DNA of 64,000 bases from Posidonia oceanica (taxonomy: Eukaryota > Streptophyta > Magnoliopsida > Alismatales > Posidoniaceae), in contig JAZBRS010000050.1 of assembly GCA_037176725.1 (NCBI GenBank), positions 16,324,001 through 16,388,000 of the forward strand, in the 5' to 3' direction. The notes below the pieces were generated by a model, which saw only the letters and a list, made by a program, of their open reading frames with translations, was not told the origin of the DNA and searched no databases. Both the position numbers and the translations under genes were made by a program. This document shows, piece by piece, positions 1-12,612 of this stretch (within the stretch, counting starts at the first letter, position 1; each line of letters begins with the position of its first letter).

Positions 1-1098
1 CAAAGCCGTTATAGTTTGTGCCTTTGCTGAGTTTGGTGGTCATCACGTTTCATTTGTGCTCTTAAATTCGTTTGTTTGTATCTTTTTCCATTCCTTACTT
101 TTAGGTGCATCTAATTTACACTTATTGATGTTGTGCTTGCAGCAATGCAATAATAACAAATCAGTCAATAAAATCAAGAAATAATTTTGTTTTCAAATAT
201 CATGTTCCATATCTGGTTGGTAAAGGTTGAGGGGTTTGGCAGAAAAGCGACGGTTAGATGTCACTGAAAGGTCTGAAGCAGTTCTAGGGTCACTTCTTCA
301 TGATGTTGTGGTACTGAAGTTTGTTGAATAGATGATGACTAGTACCAAAAGAAAATGCATCTTTCATGGAGCTCTTCAAATGAAAATTTAGTTAAATAAA
401 TTTTTAGGTCATGAAAAAATGAATTGGGTATTTGCCATAATGGTGCCTATGTTCTCTGTATGACCAATATGAACTAAACTCGTTGGTTCTACTTCTTCAT
501 CAGAAATGACAAAAAAAAAGAGGATCTTAAGATGACAATGCATTCATGACTTCCATACCATAGGTTTCTTGTTGGCTCGTACCAATAATATCATAAAACA
601 TAAAATTCCATCTGCTTAGGTCATTTCAATTACCTTTCTAAGTTAACCAAAACGTAAATATCCCTCTTGTAGAGGTCTCTTTATATGAAAAAGTTGGCTT
701 TGAGTTTAAAAAAAATGTTTATGGCAGAACGGGACCTTCGAAAATCAACTTACAAATGAATGAATCACTATAGAGTGTTATGGATCATTATTAATCCTGA
801 AATTCTCAAAGAAAAAGTTGCCAAGGTATTATTGTCAATGACATTTATAATAACGAATCAATGGAAATTCGAAACTCAGATCACTGACATACCCTTGCTA
901 CCACGCATGCATTGATGACGTGCACACCACATAGAAGTAGAACCTTAACATTAGTTTTTTGGCCCTGCCTTTTAAAAAACTCACATGCCTTTTCTTGTCT
1001 TTAAACAACCTTTTCAACCACGGTTAAAATGATATATTCATCTACAAATCCATTTTTAACACAAGAAGATGGGATACGTTTTACTAAATAATGATTAA
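1..1098. other. AT-rich intergenic DNA, nothing recognised
   Basis: No open frame with recognisable protein similarity, RNA gene or repeat structure was seen on either strand. The stretch ends at the TAA target duplication of the Harbinger element (1096-1098). Confidence 0.6.
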
Positions 1099-1296
1099 AG
1101 GTTTGTTTGGAACCACTTATTACTAGAAGGTAGATTCTGGATTAGTGAGTTTTTATAGAAGTTAGATTTTAACTTACTTGTAAAATCTTGTTTAGCAAAT
1201 AAAATTTTCAATTATATTTTTATCGATTGTCAAACTCTAACACAAGTCTCACCTTCCTCCTCTTCCTTTCTTCCATCTCACGAGTTGCCCCATGCC

Positions 1297-1640
1297 GTCA
1301 CTTACGCCTAAGTTGTTCGCCATCGATTCTTCTGTCTACGCTGTTCGCCATCGACTCCTCCACTGTTCGGCATCGACTCCTCCACTTGTGCCGTCCACCA
1401 TCAAGTTCTCTACCTGCACCATTTGCTATTGACTCCTCAATGAGATCTTCTTTGTGCCATCCATCAAGTCCTCCACTTGCGCCGTCCGACATCAAGTCCT
1501 CTGCTTCACGCTAGACAATCTTCTCACGCCCTATCAAGCCTTGGTTCTGTCGAAGGTTCTCCTTAGTATCAAACGGTATGTTGGGTCAAATGTATACGCC
1601 ATTGACTCATTTGCCCTCGCTGTTAGCCATCAACTCCTCT
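1297..1640. repeat. Degenerate C-rich tandem repeat, Harbinger subterminal region
   Basis: Words such as CATCGACTCCTCCACT, GCCGTCC and CATCAAGTCCTC recur every 25-50 bp. Frames stay open on both strands only because of the composition. Not considered coding. Confidence 0.5.
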
Positions 1641-2356
1641 ATTCTGTTTTTTTTTTTTCATTTTTGAAGTAGTGACCAAACTTGTTTGCAGAAGGAAAGA
1701 AGCAATCCATAAATTTTTTCTTCTATTTGTATTTTCAAGTTCATAATGTCCATTTACATACATGACTGTCCACCCAATTCATGTGCCGCCTCCGTGTTGT
1801 AAGTGTGGAAAGATGGCAAGACATTTGGTTTAGTATACCAAGAAGAATTTAAATCGTTGGTTCTAAAATTGTGTAAGTATGAATGTGTATGCTTGTAAAT
1901 TTAATTAATTTTACTTAGACGAAATGTTCATTGTTTGAAAGTAATTTTTTGTATGGTAAGAGGACAACAAATGTGACTTTTTTGAATGGGATGACAGTGA
2001 AGAGGAGTACACCATTGAATTGGAATTTAAGGATAGTCACATTTTTCATGATGAAATAGAATTTGAAGAGAGTACATCATGTTTGAGCAATACAGACATT
2101 ATGTTGGATCAACCGAGAACTTCTCATTTAACTTTGTAAAAAAACTCTATGTTCAATATATGTAATGATGGAGGAAAACTTCTCATTTCATATATATGTT
2201 GGTATATTAGGAGTGAAAATTTTAATTTCAATTCTCTATTCTTTGTTTTAATTCTCTGTTCTCTGCTTAATTTCAATTATCTAAAACTTATTTTCAAAGA
2301 CAAACTACTGGTATATTCAGGAAATTAATTTCAATTCAAACAATTGCAATCACACA

Positions 2357-2360
<4 letters not shown>

Positions 2361-2402
<42 letters not shown>
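2361..2402. repeat. (AG)21 microsatellite
   Basis: An uninterrupted run of 21 AG dinucleotides; a likely polymorphic marker site. The surrounding AT-rich DNA (about 1650-3650) shows no other recognisable feature. Confidence 0.95.
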
Positions 2403-2405
<3 letters not shown>

Positions 2406-3662
2406 TTTAGCTCACTAGCATACAGTACATGCAAATAGTATAAAATAATGAGAATGAGAGGCTTACTCCTGTATGTTTGGTGTCAAACAATCTTATCTAA
2501 CCACATTCCTAACTTGTCAAGTACACCACACTACATTTTCTCGCTATAAATGCATGCTAGGAAAAGGTTAGTTGGTTTATTCAGTGGTGGTAAGTATTTT
2601 CTGCACATGTGGAAAGGTAGATACATACATGTAATGTTCACGAGTGTCCTCTCTATAAATCTATAAATCGCCTAATCATACATGGTGAATCCTAGTAAGT
2701 CTGCATAAAGTGTCAATTTAACATAAAATCTGGCATATTTGCAATAAGTTGAGTAAACAAACAATTCGAGTCAAGGCCAAGCATGAATGAATAATCCAAA
2801 ATGGATGAAGCAACCAACATGGCTCGAGAGCAAAATTCAATCAACGAAAAAGGTGAAACAAGCAATAAAGATACTTGTGTTGTAATGCCAACCTTAGATC
2901 CATTCCGTTCCATGGTGCATAAACATGAAGCCAGTATGTTGGGAAAGAAACCTGCAATAGTTCCATAGTGCATTAACATTCATAAGCACAAAAGAATGTA
3001 TTTTCCAACTTGAAGCTTGTATTTTCCAAAAGGATGCAAGGCTGACACCCTACGTCAAAATAGACCACAAAGTACACCACACTATATGAATTAAAATTAG
3101 CATGAAAAACTCGTCCTGTGCAACACAAACATCAAGTCTAAAATTACATCTCATCTTGTGCAAAAGATAATTCATCCTGTGTATAAACATTCATAAACAT
3201 TTTGACAGAAAATTAAGCTCCTGACATTCATGAACATTCTGACTGTGTATAAACATTTTGACATTCAAAAACATTCTAACATTAAAAGATGAGTTCAGCA
3301 TGAGGAAAAAAAGAAGATAAGTTTAGCATGAGGAAAATAAAAAGATGAGTTACAACTGATCAAATGTATTATTTGAAGAACATACTAATTTACTCCAACT
3401 TCCTTAAGATCTACATTTTTCTGCTATATGGATCTAGAAGGATACAAAATAATTGTCTTATTACTAACTTCTTAAATTTACTATACGTAAAATCCAACTG
3501 CTCAAAACTAAACTCAATGGAAGTCTTATTTAACAGGAATACAGTTTGCAATAGAACAATTATCTAGTAATTCTTTTTGTGATGCAATCAGTTCACACTT
3601 ATTCTCGTAGGCTGTTGCCACTCTTATCAAATCCTTTCAAGCCTTACCACTATAATTACCTT

Positions 3663-5787
3663 TTATTTCTTATTTGGAATTGATGTAGTTACTATACCCG
3701 ATGGTGTGTTTTTTGGTGGTGGTTCTTGACCAACTGAGTTAGACCCTTCATAATTGACTCTATCCATTCCAGCTTGTAGGAAAATAGCAAATCCACTCAT
3801 ACCATCTACCATTTCTTCATCTAAATCAATACATGGAGGAAGCCTAGCACTTAGGATGTAAACATCTCCACCTATGGCAACAAAATTTGCAAATAACTGA
3901 TCTAATTTCTCTGCATGGATGATTAACTTATAATTCATACATATTTTATTCCCTATATTTATTGATTAATGTATATAAATAATATTACTCGAGGTAGTTT
4001 GTGTAAATTTTAAAGGAACCTGGGGATTTAGAAAGAATTTAGAAAAATGGGGAGAAAAGAATGAATGTGCCAGAAAAGAAAAGAAAAGAATTTTGCATGA
4101 AAAATTGTGGAGCTACGTCAAGAAGTTAAATTCACATTTTTCACGTGTGTCAATACTGAGATAAATATCAGCTAACAAATTAACCAAGTCAGATGAAATC
4201 CCAGTTGACTTGGATGCCTCACAGGTGCTCGTGGATGATATTTTTTACCCAGTCTTCGATCGTTACGATCTTTAGTTGAAAATATTTTATATTTGAAATT
4301 AGAATTCAAATGTTGAAATCGGATTTGTCTCCGACGTACGGAAGCTTGTGTAAGTCTATAAAAGGACCCTTATTATAAATTTAAAGGATCATCTTCCACC
4401 TTCTAGGCTTAGACTTTTCTTCTCTTGTCTTTTGGAAGATCTTCAAGCGTTCTTCTAGTGTAATCTCAGTATTTATCAATAAAAGTTTAATTTTCCTTCA
4501 ATTATGTCTTTTATTTCATGTCTTTTATTTGAGCTTTTATTTTCTGTCATCTTTATGAGTAGCTAAATTTCTAAATCTAGGATTGAGATGAAATTCATGT
4601 GAATTAGGATGTTATGATTAAGTATTTTTCTCTCTCTTGTGTTCTGTTGCTATGATTATGTAGACTAGATGTATATTGCATAGATTATTTATCATTTGAT
4701 AAACTTTGATAGGCTAATATTGAAGTAATCTTTTTAGCCTATGTTTAGGAAAGAATGAATTGAGAGTTATGTATATAATCTCGGATCTATCATAGATCAT
4801 TTGATTTATTTGGCTTTATATATTTTTATTCTTTACTTGATATTCTATGATGTATTGCATATAGTTTATGCTTGTTAGGGTAAAAATTATTTAATCAAAT
4901 ATTGAGATCTAAAACAAGAGATAGAGTATATTTAATCATGCATTCTCAACTTTACATGAATGGATTCGAAACCCTAGGTTTTAATTAATTTGATTGCATC
5001 CTGATAGTTTAGTTTTAGCTTTTAAACATCATCTCTCCCAACACCTTTTAATAATTGATAGTTAATCTTTGTTTTTGAAACTCTTTTCTCTATGGGATCG
5101 ACCCGTACTTGCCGACGTGTTATCTTGTACGCTGTGCACTTGCCGTTAATTAAAACGTACACATCAATGGACTAGGGGTTCGGGTCCATATTTGAACTTT
5201 TTAATCTTTGAAAATCTCTGTAAAAAACATGACACAATATGAAGTTAATATTTACATCCAAATATATTAAACAAGTAACAAAACAAATAAAACTTACTTT
5301 GGAAAAATTAGCCCATTGATTATCTGTGAAACAAAATATCTTTTTCTCTTTAGACTAACCTTTTCCTGTCTGTTTGTTCAAAAATTTCTAGTTTCAATGA
5401 ATCCCAATGATTTTTCAATTGTGCTTTGTTATAGGATACATTGGTCTTTTTGTTAAACATCCTCTCCAAATTTTCATATCCTACTTTGTTTAAAACTGAG
5501 ATTGGTTTGTTCCCTAAAGCCGCCTCTTCTTAACAAATGTTGATGAAACAAGACATCTTATAATCATTTCATGAAGCCTTCTGTTTCCTATTTGAGCCAT
5601 TTTCTTTAATTTGCTTCTTTTTCTCCTTTCCCATTGTACTTGTAGACAAGCTAGTGGAAGTTTCCATGACAAGTGGCTCAACAAACAAGGAAAGTATAAT
5701 AGCATGTTGCAGGTCAACTAGTTCCATCTTCTTTTGCAACACAAAAAACATTACATAATCATTCAAATACGAGTAGTCATGAATCAT
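3663..5787 (-). pseudogene. Myb/SANT-like second gene of the Harbinger element, split by a solo LTR
   Basis: Read on the minus strand, the part at 5520-5390 has the Myb/SANT-like signature (KVGYENLERMFNKKT, then YNKAQLKNHWDSLK), as in plant L10-interacting-MYB and Harbinger Myb proteins (Myb_DNA-bind_3). A plausible intron follows, GTAAGT near 5297 to TTTACAG near 5227. The next exon is cut at 5171 and resumes beyond the LTR at 3914 with AEKLDQLFANFVAIGG. That matches the segment following this domain in the family (xEKLDxLFxGxVATG). The frame ends at a stop near 3663. In PIF/Harbinger transposons this protein helps bring the transposase to DNA. It is non-functional here: frameshifts at 5514-5787 and the LTR break the frame. 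Confidence 0.65.
3915..5171 (+). mobile_element. Solo LTR (1247 bp) with perfect TSD ATGGA
   Basis: The LTR itself is 3920-5166. It starts TGATTAAC and ends CACATCA (short inverted ends TGAT/ATCA). Perfect 5-bp duplications ATGGA lie at 3915-3919 and 5167-5171. Plus-strand promoter signals are visible: TATAAAAGG near 4358 and AATAAA near 4480. The 3' part reads like the U5 of many plant Gypsy elements (TGGGATCGACCC, GTACTTGCCG). No second LTR or internal region is present, so this is a solo LTR left by LTR-LTR recombination. It disrupts the Myb/SANT gene, so it is younger than the Harbinger element. Confidence 0.85.
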
Positions 5788-6116
5788 TCAAGTGGAAAGT
5801 TAATCATCAAGTAAAATAAGCTACAAATCAGAAGTAATATTTAAATAAAATACGAGTAACATCATTCAAAAAATAAACTACAAATAAGTGCAGTAGGAGT
5901 ATTATTACAACTGGATCAATAAAATATTCTAATTTCAACGTCTCTCACGGGAAGAAACTATTTGATCTCAAATACGATCACGAACTACTCCCATTTCACT
6001 GTCATTGGGTGTATTTGGAGTCTCATCTATATTTTCACAATCCCATTAGTCGTATCACTATTATTCACATAATAATTTTCATCTTGAAATGTTTCTAGGA
6101 TTTCATCATCAAAATT

Positions 6117-7256
6117 TTATTCTATGATGAAGTTATGTATAACCATTGTTGCAACCACGATCTTTACTTGTGTTGGGTACGGATAAGAAACCATTAAATT
6201 AAGAACGTTCCAATGCTTATTAAGAATCCCAAAACATCGTTCTATGACATTCCGCAACGATGAATGCAACAACTTGACACTCGGGTATATGGTATCTTGT
6301 ACCCCGATAAGGAGATAAAAAACTTTTTGTATTAGGGTATCTAGCATCAACCACGTAATACTTGTCTATAATTAAGAATTTGTATGTGAGTAATTAAGAA
6401 ATTGAACAAACAAACAAATGTGTAAAAATAAAAATCAAATTATAACATATGTGTATCCTTTGGTGGAAACAGAAAATTGTTGTTCGAGTCATAAATTGCA
6501 TAATTCAACACTTTACAGTTATGTGCACTACCCTCCCAAGTCCCAACTAGTAGATATGAAAGTGAATCTAATATTGAAGTCGCACATACCAAGAATATTT
6601 TGTGTGCAACATTTTGGATCTCCTCCATTTCTGAAGACTAAATTTCGCTCTTGTAGAGGAAGTGTATAAATATGGGTGCCATCAATCGTTCCAACATAAT
6701 CTTTGAAAAAATGGTAATACTTTTCACCTACATAATTTATTATATGTTGTGGGGTTGCAAGCATATTTTCTTTTGATCGAATGATTTTCAGAGCCTATAT
6801 GCATATTGTATCTAATACGGTATTTACGTATCCACTTACAGTCTCACCAAAATGTTGCAATCGACTTTAGATAGTTCAATTTTCGTGTTCATGAGCAATG
6901 GTTTCAAGAAATATCATCATTTGTTCTTCTACAGAAACATTCAAAGTATCTTTTAAAAGACAATTTCCTCTAAAGATACTACATAGTTGAAGAAATACTT
7001 GATATGATAAACGACACAAGTCAAAACAAACCTTATTATGCCCAGTGACCATATTATAGACAATCTGACTCCTAGTAAATAAAACATCATGAACAATGAT
7101 CTTCTTAAGGTAATGATCAATATAATGTCATATCCATTCCATTATACTTAAAATTATAATATCATCAAACTCTTCCTCCCAAAATTCTTTCCATTAATCA
7201 GTTTCCATGTCACCCAAGCCACAACTAGAACTCAAAATTTCCTCAGCAGCTGCCAT
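6117..7256 (-). pseudogene. PIF/Harbinger transposase (HARBI1-like nuclease), broken
   Basis: The minus strand reads from an ATG at 7256 (MAAAEEILSS). Landmarks follow in family order: FLQLCSIFRGNCLLKDT and VSVEEQMMIFLETIAHE (N-terminal DUF8040-like part), VGTIDGTHI (first catalytic Asp), NILGMCDFNIRFTFI, GTWEGSAHN, YYVVDARYPNT, SLRNVIERCFG (catalytic Glu) and TQVKIVVATMVIHNFI. Plant Harbinger transposases run about 380-450 residues, and the span fits one nearly full-length copy. It is dead: several stops and frameshifts occur, and the second catalytic Asp, normally in SAHD, reads Asn. A possible AT-rich intron separates 6440 from about 6370. It lies 5' of the Myb-like gene on the same strand. 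Confidence 0.85.
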
Positions 7257-7345
7257 CGTCATTGATTTCCACAAACTAGCATAATATTGCAAAAAAAAGA
7301 CGCAAGGATACATATTGAAAATAAATATTTACAAAAAAGACGTAA

Positions 7346-8245
7346 GGAATGTAAGAGTATCAATGATAGGAGATGAAGAAGATAAAGAAATATCAGGAGA
7401 TAATGGAATAGAAGAACAAGACTCAGTTCAAGAAGAAACCAAAGAATTATTTGGTACTATTGTTGGCAATGGTAAAACTAAATCATTGGAATCATTCGAA
7501 GATATTTCAGAAAAGGAAAAAATAGGCTCATGAAACACAACATCTCTACTTATATTATGTTTCTTGGTTTCTAGATCAAAGAGTCTATCTGTTTCTTGTG
7601 CAAAGGGAAAACTAACAAATATACATTTAACTGCCTTTGAATCAAATTTATGTTAAGGCTTAAGTTTAGTAGTAAATGCTAGACAACAAATTTATTCTTC
7701 TATGAAACATTCTTATCATATCTAATAATTCAATATTGTGTGAGCACATTATGGTGCGTAGGAATCTAATAAAGGAGGAACACAACGGATTTTTCTAGAG
7801 AAGCTAGCCATGGAAAATATTGATTAATAAAAGTGAACTAACACAATTAGAAATGCAAGTATAAAAAATTAACTCTCTAAAGTTAGTTATTATCTGCTCC
7901 AATAGGTTGTTTATTAGGAGATAGATCTACTAAAATCCATGTATTATTAGGTTCAAGTGCACTAATCTAAGAAGCCATAGCTTTACACCAATTAATATTA
8001 GTTACTACTTGTGCATAAGAAGAAGGTTGTCTGTGACTCGTGATGGCAGTTAAGAAAGATTTATGAGAAGATGAAAATATGTCATAAGAAACAAACGAAG
8101 AAATAGAATTCGGGATTGGATTTGTACTGTATTGAATTGGATTTAGGACATATAAAATCCTTTAGATAGGTTGGTTGTTTATGGACGTCGGTGGACTTTC
8201 TAATTGGAGGATTAGGAGTACCATGGAATGTAAGAGTATCAATGA
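7346..8245 (-). mobile_element. Circularly permuted Copia pol fragment with 21-bp terminal direct repeats
   Basis: On the minus strand, 8245-7870 encodes the end of the integrase-RT linker and the start of Copia reverse transcriptase (SSHKSFLTAITSHRQPSSY, then NINWCKAMAS, NNTWILVDLSPNKQPIGAD). 7680-7346 encodes the preceding linker (HKFDSKAVKCIFVSFPF, then DLETKKHNISRDVVFHE). In every Copia element the second block comes first, so the order here is permuted. The same 21 bp lies at both ends (7346-7366 and 8225-8245) and encodes IDTLTF, the point where the two blocks would join in a normal element. The middle, 7685-7867, is unassigned. Stops are present. Confidence 0.7.
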
Positions 8246-8248
8246 ACA

Positions 8249-8510
8249 TCGTCGTCGTCGTCGTCGTCAGTGGTGGATTTTTTGTAGTTCATAGGAAATA
8301 AAAGTATTCACCTTGAACACCGTCGCCGCCACCGTCACCTTGAAGCTCCACCACCGTCGTTTCGATCACGTATCTTCAAGGCCGTCGCCACCACCAACTA
8401 GTAGCAGTCGTTGCTGCCCTCACCTCCACAACCAGTCGTAGTTGTCGCCCCCTCACATTCACAACAACAGGACTGGTTGTTGCTGCCCTCACCTCCACAA
8501 CAACAATTAG
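8249..8510. repeat. (TCG)n run and GC-rich subterminal block of the Harbinger element
   Basis: TCG repeats at 8249-8268 are followed by CACC/CGCC-rich low-complexity sequence containing two partial copies of a CTCACCTCCACAAC motif. Apparent frames here are compositional. Confidence 0.5.
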
Positions 8511-8856
8511 GATTTTGAGAGAGGCGAGAGATGAGAAAAAGAAAATCAGAGAAATATTATACATGATTTTGGTGGCAATATCGTAAAATAGTAATGATAT
8601 TTTGATGTAAAATTTAAAAAACAATAAAAACATCGTAGTCATATTGAACTATTTCTCCAACTTTTACCAGAAATTTTCTCCAATTCGATTCTATAAAAGT
8701 TGAAAAATATATATGAGTTTTCTTATCCAGTAGTTGTGGTTTCTGTGATAAGTGGAATGAAGAAATCTTATTTAGAATTATTTCTGTCTATTTTCATGAT
8801 TTACCAAAAATTAAATCTTTAGAAACTATCCAGAAACACTTCCAAATGGACCCTAA

Positions 8857-11017
8857 GTGGAAGTCGATTTGGAATGACCGATAGCTAGGCTTGAACTTGG
8901 AGATCACCTGCAGGATTCTTTTCTTTACAGAAAGAAAGGTTAGGAGGAAACCATACATGCATGCATGACAATAGCACATTTTATCGTTAGCTCTCCATTT
9001 CTTTTCTTTTTTATTAAATAATGGTTTGAATGAGCATAGAAAGGTGAGCTGTGTACCTCAAAACCTGAATGAAATCGAAGTTCTACCTCTTATCATACAT
9101 AATCATTAACAATTATGTTAGATTGTAATGCAGGAAAAAAGGTACAGCTGAAGAAGAAAAGCACAGATGTCTTGTCAATAGGAGAACCATTAAATCAAAA
9201 AGTCTTGCCAAAAAAAGTGTAGACTTCTCTCTCAAATTTACGTGGCAAACTTATGGTTTTGATGGCATTTTTGGCTAACTTATAGCAAAGAATTAGTTAG
9301 TCTACTAGAATATTAATTACACCATCTCTTGCTTTCTGCATGTTCAGTAATTTTTTTTGAACTTTAGTCCAATAAAAGCTCATGGATAATTCCATTGCGT
9401 TTCAATAAAATATTACAAGATTCGTTTTGTTTGTTGGAATTGTACAACCAAGATTGTATTGAAATAACGAACATGTTCAGACGTTCTTTATGCACAATAT
9501 CACACAAAATTCCCTTCTCCTCTTTAATGGAATGTAAACTCAAGAATCTAAACCCAAAAAATAGATATGATTTAGAACATTTTGTATGAAAGAATCAGCT
9601 AATTAATGTGCCAAGCTATCTCTGTGGTTGGACCCAATGCATATTTGTTCAGACATCATCATCTTTAATTTTCTAATCCACATGAAAATTGTGCTTGGGT
9701 CCAACACCAACGCCATCACCCGTAGGCCAAGAATAATGACCCGTTACCACACAAGAAATCATTTTCTTCATAAAAAAATATGGAATTCTTTGACTTTCAT
9801 GCTTCGACATTCCACCACAAATCTGAAATAAGTAGAAGGAACATGTGAGATGTTCTTAAGAAAATTGTGGACATTAATTTCTTTGATAACGTAGACAATT
9901 CTTGGTTTTCTATGAAAGAACGAAGAGTGTTCTTCACTTTTCCATCATCTATTAATGAGGTTTATTTAACAGAATGATTGACAGCATTGTGATCACCAAG
10001 ATTAGATGCCGGTTTGGTAGGTAAGTTTTGTAAATAAGTGGTACCAGCAAGTAATGATATGTATCTAAACTTTGACAAGTATGTCGGTGAAGTAGCTATT
10101 TTATGTACTCATTAACCAATTTTAAGGTTGCATTTATATGATGTTATTGATAGAGATGGATTTTCTTATGAACTAACATTACTGTTGGTAAAGGAGTTTT
10201 TCAATGTTTCTATCAGTGTGTTATTGCCAGTGGTGGTGAGATTGTCATATGACAATCATAAGTTACATTAACAATTTAAGATATACTAGTTAGTAATCTC
10301 GTACGTCCAATATATGAATTGCAACAAATACAAAATAAAAATATTTTATTTTATTTTTTAAATTTTGATCTTAAAAATTAATTAAATTTTATTTAAACAA
10401 TGTATTTGAGAAATTAAGTTTATTGTCTATGTTTATTTTTTAAATATTGTATGTCGCTCAACTTTTCTCTCATCAATGCTTGACTATAGTTATTCTTATT
10501 TAATAGAAAAAGTATCATCAGGTATTCATATGTTTAAGCAAAAGAATTTATCCTAAGAATGTTTAAGAAAGAAATAAATGTTGGAATTGGAAAAATTATG
10601 GACCAAAAACATAAGGTAGACTCTAATATTAACATATATAAAAGCAAACTCTTCCTTTCAAATGAGTAAAAATAAGGTATTTTTCTTTACAGTAAAAATA
10701 ATATTAATCCATGTAGAAGGTGATTAAAATAGTCCCAACCCTTATGTCCTTTGGCATTAAAAACAATATTGAAATTATCCTATATAAATGATATTAAAAA
10801 GTAGTAAATTGGGTGAGTTTAATTGAAGTTTCATTCTATAAGAGCAAATCTATTCATTTATTGTTTATTAGATGACATGTTATCATTTATTTGATTACTA
10901 ATTATATGAATTTGCAGTGGACATCTTCTTCTTATATGGAAACAAAGATATGTAATAAATGGATTGGTATTAATAACATTAATGATGAAATGTCAAGTGA
11001 CATGGCTCTTCTTTTAG
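8857..11017. other. AT-rich intergenic DNA, nothing recognised
   Basis: No protein similarity, tRNA-like promoter boxes or paired ends were seen. A short CATGCATGCATG run lies near 8957. Confidence 0.5.
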
Positions 11018-11755
11018 TAAAGAGTGACAATTAATAATATAGTATAGATATAGATATAATTATATAGTATATTAGATTAATCAATAGATACTTTCAAAAA
11101 TTATAAACTTAATTTAGTGTATTTCCATAAGATACTCAGCCATTGGATTAATTTTTTGGTATTAGCAATTGCATAAGTTATTTACCTATGTATATTATCA
11201 ACTATTAAATAAGAATTTGTGAATATAGCATTAAAAATATAAATATAAATAAAAAAAATATTAGAATTGGTATGAGAGGAATGAAAAGAGACTAATGTTA
11301 TCTTAATAATAATTAAGATATGAAAAACATGTGGCATAACTCTTTTTTCACCATTTCACATTCACAAGTGAAGATAGTTAGTTATATAGCATATTAAATT
11401 AATAAAAGATACTTTAAAAAATTATAATCATTAGTGTATTTCCACGAGGCACTCAATTATTGGATCAGTTTTTAGTTTTTTGGTATTAGCAATTGCATAA
11501 CTTATTTATCTATGTATATTATCAATTATTAAATAAAAATTTGTGAATATATATTTAAAAATAAAAATAAATATTAGGATTGATATGAGAGGCATGTGAA
11601 GAGGCTAATGTTATATTAGTTATAATAAAAGTGAAAAAAATATGTGTTTTAATGAATAAGGCTAATGAAGAGTAATTAAGAGATATGCTTAGGTGGCATG
11701 CTTCTCATTCGTTCACAAAGTGACAATTAGTAATATAGATATAGATATAGATATA
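11018..11755. repeat. Tandem duplication, about 331-bp unit, two copies
   Basis: The segment from about 11061 recurs from about 11392. Shared landmarks include TGGTATTAGCAATTGCATAA, TATGTATATTATCAA and TATGAGAGG, in the same order and spacing. Junction sequences (GTGGCAT, CTCTT, GTGACAATTA, TAATATAG) occur three times, near 11000-11045, 11330-11395 and 11693-11737, as expected for two head-to-tail units. Very AT-rich, non-coding. Confidence 0.75.
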
Positions 11756-11794
11756 GATAGATAAATATAGATATAGATATAAATAAATATAGAT
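11734..11794. repeat. ATAGAT hexanucleotide microsatellite
   Basis: Imperfect run of ATAGAT/ATAAAT units immediately after the tandem duplication. Confidence 0.9.
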
Positions 11795-12612
11795 AATAGT
11801 ATTTATCTTAATGTGGTTTTTTCTCGTTTGAGAAGAAATGAGACGAAAATGAATGTATTTTTTTTTCTTTTCTTTCTTCTCATCTTCTTTCATTTCTGTC
11901 TTATTGCAATAAGTATGAGGTGCGATCGTCTTACGTTACGTTTCCAACAAGTCAATTTATCAAGAATTAAGAACCTTTATATATCTTTACGTAACATGCA
12001 TGTTTATACACACTTTTAGGCATCAAAATTTTCAATGGCCATATGTTATATGTAGATTTGTCAATCAGGTCGTGTCGTGTAACTATCGTATCGTGTATAA
12101 ACAGGTATACTATATGTATATGTCAAATCAAAACACGATGAACTGCTTATTGTCGTATATACACGATACGAACCGCTAAGTACACGTTTAACATTACTAC
12201 ATCATTTTGACATGAGTATACGCTTACACGTTTATTACATGATTATACGTTTAAAATATGTTTACGTTTTAACATTTACACGTTTAGCACATGTAGAAAA
12301 ATTATAGACAAATCAATAAATCATGAAATCTACCATTCAATACATTATCCCACGTCAATGGTAGAAATTTGGAATCAACCATTCAACCTGTTCCTATTTA
12401 AAAATTAAACATTGATAAACAATTGAAAGAATAATTCAAGTTTCCAACTTTCCATCACAATATTTCACACATAACAAAGTTCCATTGTTTCATAGTTCAA
12501 TTGTTTCATAAAATATGTTAATATCACAAGTTTACAACACATTACAAATATCTACCGTTTAAAATAATGAAAGCTACAATCCATTGTTTCAATTGATACA
12601 AAAAGAAAAAGA

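Larger units (their letters stand above)
1099..8853 (-). mobile_element. Decayed PIF/Harbinger DNA transposon
   Basis: The ends are inverted and similar: the left begins AGGTTTGTTTGGAA, and the right read inward on the minus strand begins GGGTCCATTTGGAA. Both are flanked by TAA (1096-1098 and 8854-8856), the 3-bp target duplication typical of this superfamily. Inside, on the minus strand, lie a HARBI1-type transposase pseudogene and then a Myb/SANT-like second gene, the two-gene layout of autonomous plant PIF elements. Later insertions (solo LTR 3920-5166, Copia fragment 7346-8245) and low-complexity subterminal blocks inflate the length. The element at 35282-36488 has similar terminal sequence at both ends (about 200 bp at the right end) and also TAA duplications, which supports the boundaries. 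The terminal repeat match is short (about 14 bp), so the exact ends are inference. Confidence 0.62.
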
